From Brachionus manjavacas (Eukaryota; Rotifera; Eurotatoria; Ploima; Brachionidae), in the NCBI GenBank assembly GCA_019054805.1, contig JAHQIY010000001.1, forward strand, positions 5,966,501 to 6,030,500: a stretch of DNA of 64,000 bases. The letters are read 5' to 3'. The notes below the pieces were generated by a model, which saw only the letters and a list, made by a program, of their open reading frames with translations, had not been told where the DNA came from and ran no database searches. Shown here in pieces: positions 35,001-44,361 of this stretch (its first letter is position 1; each line of letters begins with the position of its first letter). The position numbers were made by a program, and so were the translations under genes.

Positions 35001-36146
35001 TTAAAAAAATTCATCTTCATCGCCTTCGATAGCATACATTTCTCTTATCAGCCTATAAACATAAGAAGGCGCTGTCTTGGTCCTTTTAAAAAAAAAGCTA
35101 AACTTAAACTCATTTTCAGCTAGTGAATAACTTACGTATTAAAAATAAACAAATTGACAAGTTCAGGAGGAACATAATCAAAACTTGGATTCAACACAGT
35201 CAAATTCGGGTGAAAATTACTCGACAGAACATCATCGCACGGCAGCAATTCCGGCAAATTATTGGTATTAGCAAAATACTCTGGTGACAATTTGAGTAAA
35301 GAAGAACAAACAATCAAAGGTATGTTGTGATTTTTAGCCGCCAGAGCAAGTGAATGGGTGCCTGTATGAGCTTTAAGGCCTCCGTTGGCAAAAATGCTTT
35401 TTGTTCCAACTATTACTGTGTTGACTCTGGATATAATTGTAAAAATAGCCGAGTCTGTTATCAATGTGACATCGATTCCAGCTTTTTGTAAATTTGAGGA
35501 AATTTCATGTCCATCCAAGTAGGGCGCGTTCTCGGCCACAATCACATGGAATCTTCTCTTTCGGGCGGCATACTTGAGGAATGCTTCTACAGTCTGAGAT
35601 TTTCCCATGGTAAATATAACCTCGTTTTCATAAATATGCTCCACTGATTGACTAGCAATGCTGGCTACAGCTGATTCCAATTCTAAAATGATTTCGGATA
35701 GAGCCTCGATCATAATGGGTTTAAGCTCGTTATGTGACAGAGCCAGATTTTGGCAAATATTAGATTGAAAAAGATTTCCTTGCAGACTGTCAATTTGAGT
35801 TTGATTTCGCTGTTCTATGACCACAGACTCGTCCTTAATTATCTTAATCACACGTTTCCAAATGTTTCGGACATTGGTTTCGTTTGGTATGCACTCGAAT
35901 AGATTTTTTTCCTCTTTCTTTAGAATTTCGAGTAGTTCACCAGCTGTATTCCATTTAGACTCACCAATAAGTTTTTTTATGAGGCGAACAGCAGCTAAAC
36001 CGATCTGTGTGGAAGAATTGAGTCCTCTTTTATTAGAAATTTTTATTTTAATTGAACAAAATGTTGGTTCTTTACCTGTTTTTAAGTTCGTTGAGAAATT
36101 TTCTCAATTCGTGTTCATAGTCTGTTTTGGCTATTCTTGTGAGCAT
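35001..36146 (-). CDS. EIF2B2: Translation initiation factor eIF2B subunit beta (3 exons)
   Basis: A regulatory subunit of the eIF2B guanine-nucleotide exchange factor that recharges eIF2 and senses its phosphorylation. Exons 36146-36076, 36026-35136 and 35082-35001 join across introns of 49 and 53 nt to give 347 residues; human EIF2B2 has 351. Collinear similarity includes WNTAGELLEIL, NVRNIWKRVIKIIKDE, EHIYENEVIFTMGKSQTVEA, FLKYAARKRRFHVIVAE, AAIFTIISRVNTVIVGTK-type residues in the Rossmann-like core, THSLALAAKNHNIPLIVC, and FDYVPPELVNLF. The last exon supplies APSYVYRLIREMY, which completes the family's C-terminus; without it the protein would end 27 residues early. The alpha and delta subunits share the fold but not these motifs, so beta is secure. 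Confidence 0.95.
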
Positions 36147-36595
36147 GGTTAAGAATTTTTATATGATACTTAATGATTTTTATGAAATTAAAAGTGAAAT
36201 CGATCGAAAATTATTTGAAATTTTATCATTATAATTTTTTAATTTCTATAAAAATAAAAAAAAATAATAGAGATGAAAATAAGTTAACTTTATGTAAATT
36301 TTCAAATTAAAAAAGGAGCCTGTCTAGTTATTAATTTATCACTAAAAGATTTTTTTTTACCATTTAAAAAAATTTATTTTAAAAAAGAATATTGAAGACA
36401 TTTTGGAAATTTTTGTTATCAAAATGCTACCGTTAAAACAGATCCAATTTTAGACTTTTAGAATAAAAAAATTAAATATAATTTTTTCCCTGCCGGTTTT
36501 GAAAAAATATACATGGATAGACATGAGATTAAAGTTTAAAAAAAAACATTTCTCTTTTTTTACTTATTCTACTTTATCATAATTTAAATTTATTA
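36147..36595. other. Intergenic stretch upstream of EIF2B2
   Basis: A/T-rich; nothing recognised. Confidence 0.5.
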
Positions 36596-36823
36596 GGCCC
36601 TGTTCTTTTTTGAACTTTTTGTAATTAATGGTAATTTTAATCATTAAAAATCAAATGCGGTCCGGGGGGAGCCTTGGTCTAGGGATTCGCGTATGCTTTA
36701 GGTAAGAATAAATTTAAAAATATTAATTAAATTTAAAATTGATATATAAATATTGATTAATTAATATATTTTTTTATATCACTTAGTACAAAAAGGGCAG
36801 AAAGTACAAAAAGGAACAGAGCC
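36596..36823. mobile_element. Short element with inverted ends and a tRNA-like core
   Basis: The left end starts GGCCCTGTTCTTTTTTG. The right end (about 36786-36823) is a diverged reverse complement, beginning GGCTCTGTTCCTTTTTG. The GC-rich centre (36655-36705) contains TTGGTCTAGGG followed by TTCGC and TTTAGG, which resembles the D-arm and A-box of a tRNA-Pro. No B-box or acceptor stem was found, so this is not a tRNA gene. It could be a SINE or MITE. Confidence 0.45.
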
Positions 36824-38525
36824 AAATTAATAATATTCTGAACAAGTATAAAAAGTACAGAAAGGATTTTAACTTTTTATTATTCTCATTGTCTATACCT
36901 CATAAAATGGCAAAGTAAAAATGCTTAGTTAATATTAAAAAACAGCTCACATTATTTAATATATTAATTAAAAGAAAATAATTAATTTGTCTCATTCTAT
37001 CCAAACAAAAATAATATATGACGGGGTTCATCTTCTTTTCGATACTTTTTGGGAAATGCCTTATATTTTACACAGAGATAATATTATTAAACTGCATTGA
37101 ATTAAGCTTCTACACCGCAACTATCTAGTTGAAACCTGTTCTCTTTTATTTGTGAAAAAAGAGATCTTAACATGTCTTCAATGCTACACAGGCATTTTTT
37201 AAATTTTTATTTCCATTGGTGACTAATTGTATACTTTTGAGTATACAATGAGTCTAACTTTTGAGTTTACTTTTTCTTTTATTTATTCAATATTTTTATT
37301 TTAAAAGCTATAATAGAAAAACCTTTACAATTATTTCAATTCTCAATTTTAATTTGTTATTCAAATTTAAAAATAATAGCAAACTTAAATTGTAAAATAA
37401 TATTTCATAGGATTTTCTAGTTGTATTAGAAAACTTTTATAAATATGTTCTTTATAAAAGATTCTTTTTGACAATGTGATAAAATTTGAAATTATTTAAT
37501 ATTTTTTGATCAAAATTAATTATTTTTAATAAATAAAAAAAATAAAGCCTCTTGGAAAAAAATCATCTCCAGCAGATCGCCAAAATTTTTTTTTTTTATT
37601 ATTCTTTTTTTTTAACTAAAAATTTTGATCTTTTGCAAGCTGAATTTTTTGCTATAAATTATTCTAAATAAGATAATAGCATTTATATCCTTGATTTGTT
37701 CATAAAATGTGAAGCAATAAAAATAATAGAGCAACTTTAAATTCTATTGAAACACCAGATTCAAAATTTTGGTAATAATATTCAGCTTTTCATTATAGCA
37801 GAAGCATCACATTTGACAAAATATATAGATATATTTTTTAAAAGGTGAAACAAACTATGTAATGTTTCACTTAACAGTATAGTTTAGAAAAAAAATTGAA
37901 GTAATATTTATCAAAAAATTGATTATTTCAATTCAAATAGTTAATTTAGAATTTAAAATTAAATTTTTTGCTTTTATAAATTTTCAATTAATTTAAATTA
38001 AATCATCTTAAATATGAAGGTTGTATTTCTTTACAATTATAACAACATAATTCAAAATTATTTACGTAGCAATGGCAGAATTTTAACACCAAAACAAAAT
38101 AAATTTGAAAATAAATTTATGTTTTTTAATTTTTCGATATTTTGTATTAAAATTTACAAAACCGTAGTCATTTTATGTAAACACTCAAAAAAATTTTATT
38201 TTTAATAAAATCCACAATTAAATCATAAACTAGTTAAGTTCTCTTTTTCAAGTCAAATTTTGACTTTAGATAATTTTTGTCTGTCTGCTGGTTTCTTTTT
38301 AAAAGAGAAATTGATTAATTTAGATAAAAATTATATTTATTAAGATAAAATGATAGTATTTTTTGTTTATTTTTTGATTAATTTTTTATTTTTTACAAAT
38401 TAAAACTTTTAAGATAAAAAAATGAATAATTGCAAATTACTTATTAAAGTTAAAATAAATTCAAAGCTATTTAAAAAAAATGCAATTTAATTTTATTATT
38501 TTCTATAATTTTGAACTTGTAGTAT
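36824..38525. other. AT-rich intergenic stretch
   Basis: No gene supported. A 9-bp hairpin ATTGTATAC/GTATACAAT lies near 37226-37249. The 63-codon frame at 38014-38205 is low-complexity Asn/Phe/Lys. Confidence 0.55.
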
Positions 38526-39183
38526 TTAATTAAATGGAGACATGAGAGCTCTGAGGCTATAATTGGCAAGCAATCCATTGATAAATTCCTCTTTACTAAC
38601 TCTGCCATCCCTATTGCCATCTAATTGTTCAATACATTCAGCTGCAAGAGCTTGTGCATCTGTCTTTTTATCAGCTCCCTTAAAAATGTTCATTTAAGAC
38701 TTTTAAATATTAAAAAAGAAAAAAAATTACCAATAGATCCAACATTCCTATTACAACTGATCTAACTTCTTGCGATGACAAACTTCCATTATCATCAACA
38801 TCATACATGTCAAAAGCATATTCTAATTTTCCTTTAGGATCGCCCCGAGTAGTCAAAGAATAGGCTACCAAAAACTCATTAAAACAAATTGTTCCACTGT
38901 TATCTTGATCGAACGCCTCAAAAACAAAGTTAGCTATTTCATCAATACGTTCTGGTGGTTCTGGTCTCAGTTTGTCATAAAGACGACAAAATTCTCTCTT
39001 ATCCAATTTTCCATCGGCATTATTAGCCATAAATTCATCATAAAAATGCTTCACCTCTGCTCTTGACATTCCAGTCTGAGCACTCAAAAAGCTAAAGTCT
39101 TTTTCAGTTAACTCATTCTTTGGCGGAATAACCACTGGTTTGGTCTCTCCGGCATTGCTTGGCTTTGATTTTTTTCCACCCAT
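38526..39183 (-). CDS. Neuronal calcium sensor / visinin-like EF-hand protein (2 exons)
   Basis: Exon 1 (39183-38731) and exon 2 (38678-38526) join in phase 0 across a 52-nt intron to give 201 residues. The protein starts MGGKKSK, a good N-myristoylation site with basic residues. Four EF-hands follow. The first (around residues 51-65, NNADGKLDKREF) lacks the Asp at loop position 1 and is probably inactive, as in the NCS family. Loops 2 (92-103, DQDNSGTICFNE), 3 (128-139, DVDDNGSLSSQE) and 4 (171-182, DGNRDGRVSKEE) are canonical Ca2+-binding loops. NCS proteins use the myristoyl switch to bind membranes and regulate receptors, channels or kinases. Differences from NCS-1 and recoverin are the longer N-terminus, absence of the CPxG motif in EF1, and a short EF3-EF4 linker. 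I assign the family, not a specific orthologue. Confidence 0.88.
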
Positions 39184-39227
39184 TTTTTAATTCAAATTAT
39201 GATTTTGAATTTTGAATTTTCATTTGC

Positions 39228-39235
39228 TTTTTATA
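39228..39235 (-). promoter_or_regulatory. TATA box of the calcium-sensor gene
   Basis: TATAAAAA on the minus strand, 44 bases upstream of the ATG at 39183. Confidence 0.55.
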
Positions 39236-39937
39236 GCGTTTTTTTTTATTCATAGCTAATTTATCTTGCATGAACAAAACTCTAAAGGTATCACATAAAC
39301 TTTTAAAATAAAACAAATATTTTCTGACTAATAGTGTCTCTTTATATTTAAAAGTAATAAAATTTTATTTTTATGCAATGCATTATTATAAATTTATTAT
39401 TACTGGATAAAATATACCTTAAATTTATTAAGCCAGTTTTTCTTCAACCTTTTCTGTCACGATTAAATCAAGTCTAAACAAGACTAAATATTTTACACAA
39501 AAATTATTTATGATTATATTTACACTAAAATCACCAAGTATGTAATTTTGATATTTCTTTTAAATGAATAATGATTTGAAATAATATCTTAGTCATTCTT
39601 TCAACCCAGTCAAACCAAATTTACTGATTCTTTAAGGATATTGGACTCAAATTCACTGAAATTTCATAAGTAATTCATTAAGAAATCACCGTAAAATCAT
39701 CATATGAAAAATTGAAATTGATGAAAGTCAAATTTTTTCGCTAATAATTAACGAAGAAAATCAAAAATTAGTTGATTAACACTAAAAGCACATTTTCGAT
39801 TTTTGGTCAAGTCAATTTTTGTTATTTAAGTATAATTTTAATTTTCAGCTTGATAATAAGAAATAATAAGAATAACTTACTAAGTTAACTAAATTCGAAA
39901 AAAAAATTAGTCTTTTTGCAAAATCAAGTATATACTA
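39236..39937. other. Intergenic stretch
   Basis: Nothing recognised in this A/T-rich sequence upstream of the calcium-sensor gene. Confidence 0.5.
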
Positions 39938-39945
39938 CTAGAAGC

Positions 39946-40233
39946 CAGACTTGTGCGTAAGTCACTAAGTCAAAGTCTTAAGATATTTTTTTTTTAAAGT
40001 TAAGTCATTTAAAATGACTTTAATGACTGACTTTTTTCCGATTTTTAATCGTTCAAATCTAAATTAATTTATATGATATGAGCATGAACTTTCTTTTTCA
40101 GCTTAAGTAAATTTTTCAAAATAGATTATTTTTCTAGGTATATTTTTTAGTACCTAGTAAGTCAAGTCAAATCTTTGACTATACCAAAAAATGACTTAAA
40201 ATGACTTTATTTTTTGACTTGCGCACAAGTCTA
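39946..40233. mobile_element. 288-bp hAT-like MITE
   Basis: The left end reads CAGACTTGTGCG and the right end CGCACAAGTCTA, inverted with one mismatch at the tip. Further inside are GACTT/AAGTC repeats. CTAGAAGC flanks it exactly on both sides (39938-39945 and 40234-40241), an 8-bp target duplication typical of hAT transposition. There is no coding capacity. The right flank is the tip of the piggyBac-like element that follows, so the MITE landed at or in its end. Confidence 0.8.
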
Positions 40234-41019
40234 CTAGAAGCACCATAACGAGTCATTTTGACTCGTTTGTTTGATAGCCTTATTTATGAGTACGATACAG
40301 GTGTTTTACTAAACATTTCCAAGGCAAGCATGAAAAAAATGTTTCATTGATTAGTTTGTTTCACGACTCAGTCTATCTAGAAGACTACTTTTTAATAAAG
40401 TAGTCTTTTGAAAAATTAAAAGACTACTTTAATTTTTCGATTTGAAAATTTATAATTGATTACAATTAAAAAATAGTTGGAGTAGATCTTTTTGATAAAA
40501 TGACTAAGTTTTATTCAGTAAAAGCTCCAGTAAAACGCTTTCCAATGCAAGTATTTTATAGCATCATTAATTTAGCTTGCATTGATAGCTGGATTAATAG
40601 CATCATATCAAGGCGAGATTTTTTGGTCAAACTTGTCGAAGAAACCAAAAGTAATTACAAAAAAACTTCGTTTTCATCATTATCTGGCGCTCGAAAAAGG
40701 GTTTTTGAGTCAAGAAATTCAAGAGAATTTATCTCCTAAAAGTGTGTCTTATCAAATTCGTTTATGTGGTAATTATTAGGCGATAAATTTTTGTTCAAAA
40801 TGTAAAAAGCAGTGTGTGGACATTGTACAAAATAAATAGAGTTTTTGTAAAAAGTGTGATTGACCATGGATATTTTATTGAGCCTAAGAAAAGACTAAAA
40901 ATTTGATAATTAACTATTTTCATTTAATTAATTTAGTAATTTTAATAAATTCAACATACAATATATGATTAATTCTTTATTTTTCATAGAGTCAAAATGA
41001 CTCGTTTTGGTGCTTCTGG
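40234..41019 (+). mobile_element. Internally deleted piggyBac-like element (~786 bp)
   Basis: The ends are inverted: AGAAGCACCATAACGAGTCA near 40236 and its complement, with one or two mismatches, at 40989-41019. Inside, on the plus strand from about 40474, a frame reads VDLFDKMTKFYSVKAPVKRF then MQVFYSIINLACIDSWINS and RDFLVKLVEE, the C-terminal part of a piggyBac transposase. The C-terminal Cys-rich segment (CSKC---C, then CKKC) is still visible but broken by stops at 40777 and beyond. The N-terminal and most of the catalytic part are missing. Confidence 0.8.
40390..40440. repeat. Local AAGACTACTTT hairpin repeats
   Basis: AAGACTACTTT and AAAGTAGTCTT alternate, so the segment can fold in two ways. 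It is inside the piggyBac-like element and is probably part of its subterminal region. Confidence 0.5.
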
Positions 41020-41189
41020 TTTTAAGCAGATAAATATCATTAAATAAATAGGCTGGTATATTTTCCAAAAAAATTCGATCTTCTTAGAAATTTTAATCAA
41101 TTTTTCTTGATATTTTTATTTTATTGGCAGATAAATAACTTAATTATTCGAATTACAGTCACTTATTATTTAAAAAAATTAAAATTCCA

Positions 41190-41320
41190 AAATAATTCTC
41201 TTCTTTTTTTTTAATTTTATTTTCTTTAACTTTAACATATTTTAATTTTTTATTTTTTGAATTTTTTTATTCAATTTGAAGGAGCTTTATACTTCAGAGA
41301 AAAATAAAAAAATTAAAATG
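41190..41320 (+). repeat. Dispersed short repeat family A, copy 4
   Basis: About 80 pyrimidine-rich bases lead to TTCAATTTGAAGGAGCTTTA followed by an A-rich AAAAATAAAAAAATT tail. The hairpin's second arm is diverged. Confidence 0.55.
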
Positions 41321-41619
41321 CTATTTCTATGAATGGTTAAGTGATTAAGAGATCGATTTTTTCTGACATCATTCTGGCTTATTTTGTGAAAATCTGGAAT
41401 ATCAATTACATAATGATAATGATCTGGTTGTTGAAAAAATATTAAATTTTCTTGGTTAATTAAAAAAAGCAAAAAAATTATTGTCGCATCTTTTTTTGCT
41501 TTTAGAATACGACCTCCTTTTACTTTAGAATTTAAGGGAATATTTTTAGCTTTGACTGGTACATTACACAAATTAAAGCGAATTGAAAAAAAATTCTTAA
41601 AGTTGTTTTAATGAAAATG

Positions 41620-42745
41620 CTGAATAACTGTTGATTTATTAAGTTTTGATAGTTTGAGTTAGACTCGAGCTACTTGTTCGACAGGCTGATCGGACAAGTG
41701 ACCGCAAAAAAACGGTCCATGTTTTGGACTGGTTTGTCTTGACCGTATCCAACACTGCTATCCATTCACAAATCGTTTCTTAATCTTTCGGCAACTTCAT
41801 TCTATCATAAACTTGATTTACAATAGCTAAGATTTTCGAACCATCAGCCTACATTTCCATCTTATTCGAATCTCAATCTGGAAGTACATTTAGGTAAATT
41901 TATGAATTGTATAGAACCAAGAACAGACCTTTGTGGAAAAACGTGAAGGGATACTATTCGATAATTTCCGAGTACCATTTGGCTTTCTTTCTTGAAAATT
42001 GATGTTATGTTGGCCTTTTTTGACTCAATTGGAAATTTTGCAGAATCAGGCGACTTCTTGTAAATTATTTACAATGGATAAGAAATTGTTTTTGCACAGT
42101 TCTTTAGTGTCAAAAGATGGACTTAATCCACTCCCATAGATTTACTTCATTTTAGCTTTGATTGTCTTTGCTCAACTGCATCAGGATTAACTTCAGTTAA
42201 TACATCATAGATGTCAAATGTTGCAGAGGTTCTCAGTGAAAATTCGGGTAACAGATCATCAGGTTTCGGGTAACAGATCATTCAGGACCGAACTAAACTG
42301 ATCGTTTAGTATACAGTAACAATCTTTTTCTGATCTACACTAACATCACCTACTTTTGTCTTCACACCTCTTATCACTTCCTTTCAACCTATTTTATTCC
42401 CAATGTAAGCAAATATTAGCTTTGGGTCATATTTAGCTTTTTTTGAGAATACCTTAATCCCCCTTTTTACTTAATCCTACAAAATTATTTACGTCCTGCA
42501 TTTTAACCCCTCTCATTATAACTTTTACTTCTCGACAAACTGAACGATACTCACTCATTTTTCAAGCAAATTCCTGCTGCAGGATTCCATCATGTGCCAT
42601 GCCTTATGTTTAGGCTTTACTGCATTGTTCACTTCATAATATACCAATTTTTCAGTATTTTGCGAGCTTTCTTTTCTCAGTGGTACATGTACCTGTAAAT
42701 GTACTTGATACTGTGTACCTGGTACATGCTCATATTCATTCAAAA
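41620..42745 (-). mobile_element. Decayed LINE reverse transcriptase copy
   Basis: Read on the minus strand, broken frames follow the order of a CR1/Jockey-like LINE ORF2. First comes NNAVKPKHKAW (42743-42555 frame), then KAKYDPKLIFAYIGNKIG, a KSMGVD block, IESKKANITSIFKKESQ with GNYRIVSLHVF, PQRSVLGSIQF, and ADGSKILAIVNQV with CEWIAVLDTVKTN. These match family blocks KxxPKxFYxYI, KSPGPDG, AxVTPIFKKG, NYRPISL, PQGSVLGPLLF and ADDxKI. The YADD-type catalytic Asp pair has become ADG. Many stops and frameshifts make it inactive. No (ATT)n tail is visible at its 3' side. Confidence 0.8.
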
Positions 42746-42982
42746 AAAAAGTATAAAATTCATTTCCATCTTATTAGTATTCAATTCACAACGGTTAATG
42801 TAAAATTAGGAATATTAACTGCATCTTAGGTAAAAATGGGTAAACTTATGTTTTCTACTTAAGGAAAAAAACAAGATTTGTTTAATTTAAAATATATAAA
42901 AGATTGAAAAACTAGATTAAAATATATAAAAAAAAAGATTGGGAAACCATTTTAAATATTGTTTAGACAAAAAAAAATTAAA

Positions 42983-43144
42983 TCAAATAACTTCGTGCAA
43001 AACTCTACAATTCCTTGAAATCTTTACATAAAAATAAAGACTTGCAATAGAAATGCATAGTAAGTTGGCATTTATAACATTATTCGAGCAAACTTCGTAA
43101 AGCTTTTGAAAATTTGCATCTGTTAAATTGCGCTTAACTTCACT
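42983..43144 (-). CDS. Candidate terminal exon, unrecognised
   Basis: After a TTTTTTCTTTAAAG acceptor-like sequence a high-complexity frame of 53 codons contains KRNLTDANFQKLYEVCSNN and ends at a TGA. No upstream exon could be joined. It lies beside the LINE relic and could be transposon-derived. Confidence 0.25.
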   Translation of the reverse strand, partial: SEVKRNLTDANFQKLYEVCSNNVINANLLCISIASLYFYVKISRNCRVLHEVI

Positions 43145-43660
43145 CTTTAAAGAAAAAATTATTAATGTTAATGATGATCTTGAATTTTTGAAAATAGTAG
43201 TAGTAGTATTAAATTTAGCTGTGACACAAAGGTACCTGTGTGGATGAAGGTTATAAGGCTACATCATTAACAAATTCAAGTACATTTCTAATGCTCTGAA
43301 TAGGTATAATTTTAACTTATATCTAAAACTCGTTGCTTGAAGTGTTTTTTAAAATTAAATTAAATTTCTTTAATATTTGAAATCAAAAAAATATTCTAAA
43401 AAACTGTCAAGCATACATGAAATTAAAATTAACTGTTTCTCGAGAAACAATGTTCTAGTGGTGGACCTAGGGCAAAATAAATTATGATATCAATAAAAAT
43501 TAATTTTTTTAAATTAAACAATTTATTCAGACAATTTTGAAAATAAAATGTTAAGTTCAGACATAAAATGAATAAATAGCGGAACACTTAAAAAATAAAC
43601 ATATTATTATTCAAAGGTTAAACACTTCTTCCAAATGGCAAATCAACACTTTTTATCTTT

Positions 43661-43666
43661 TATAAA
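43661..43666 (+). promoter_or_regulatory. TATA-like element of the Cys-rich secreted gene
   Basis: TATAAA (in TTTTATAAACC), 67 bases upstream of the ATG at 43728. Confidence 0.4.
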
Positions 43667-43727
43667 CCAATTGCGTTTTCATTATTTCTAGATAAAACAG
43701 AAAATTAGAAAATTGTTCTTTTCAAAA

Positions 43728-44198
43728 ATGAAGTTCTTTATACTGCTAAATATCATATGCTTGATTGCTCATGGTTCTGGGCTGAGCGAACTAAAGCAGT
43801 TTGGCAATCCGCTCAAAATTTTCAACACATGCATTTCGGACCATCAGTGTGAGCATAACGAGTTTTGTGACCATAATGGCATTAATCCGATCGGCAGCTG
43901 CACTGAAGGTAAAAAGCTGGGCGGATCATGTTTTTTTGACCGGTATTGTCAATCTAAAAATTGCTACTTAATGAGATGTGTTAGTCGCAAGCCAGTTCTA
44001 GACGGTCCATGCACTGAAGACAATCACTCGGAATGCTTGCCTGAACAGTACTGTTCGAGTCGAGAAGATACCTACAAATGCCGGGATCGCAAATGCTATG
44101 GTTTTTGTAGCAAAGATGCCCATTGCTTAACCAATAATTGCAGGTTTTTCAGATGCGAAAGACCTAGTGCTGGCTGTGACAAAGAGGAAAAAAATTAA
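43728..44198 (+). CDS. Secreted cysteine-rich protein (single exon)
   Basis: A protein of 156 residues with a signal peptide (MKFFILLNIICLIAHGSG) and about 18 Cys in the mature part. The Cys come in repeated modules of the type CxxDxxC--xxxFC...C---xxLGGSCxxDxxCxSxNC---xC, seen once at residues 36-87 and again, diverged, to the C-terminus (FCSKDAHCLTNNCRFFRCE). The spacing recalls colipase/Dickkopf-type or other small extracellular disulphide domains, but I would not assign a family. I chose the ATG at 43728 because it opens directly with the signal peptide. A poly(A) signal follows at 44239-44244. It lies 163 bp upstream of the four-pass membrane protein on the same strand. Function unknown; probably an extracellular ligand or matrix component. 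Confidence 0.75.
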   Translation: MKFFILLNIICLIAHGSGLSELKQFGNPLKIFNTCISDHQCEHNEFCDHNGINPIGSCTEGKKLGGSCFFDRYCQSKNCYLMRCVSRKPVLDGPCTEDNHSECLPEQYCSSREDTYKCRDRKCYGFCSKDAHCLTNNCRFFRCERPSAGCDKEEKN

Positions 44199-44238
44199 TT
44201 TTTTGTTTTTATTTTTAGGTTAAACAAATTTTTTATTA

Positions 44239-44244
44239 AATAAA
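44239..44244 (+). terminator. AATAAA poly(A) signal of the Cys-rich gene
   Basis: It lies 40 bases after the stop codon at 44198. Confidence 0.55.
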
Positions 44245-44361
44245 TTTAATTTTTGAATCTTTTATTCCAAATGACCCATTAACCGTGGCCAAAATTAGCC
44301 TGCATTCCATTTATGTAAAATAAAAGCTTTAAGAATTTGAAATTTTTTTTTGTTGAGTAAA

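Noticed and set aside
35817-36152. Plus-strand 111-codon frame opposite EIF2B2
   Set aside because: It is antisense to conserved coding sequence and has no features of its own.
36655-36705. tRNA-Pro gene
   Set aside because: Only a D-arm-like stretch is present; T-arm, acceptor stem and B-box are missing.
38014-38205. 63-codon plus-strand frame
   Set aside because: Asn/Phe/Lys-rich translation of A/T DNA with no family resemblance.
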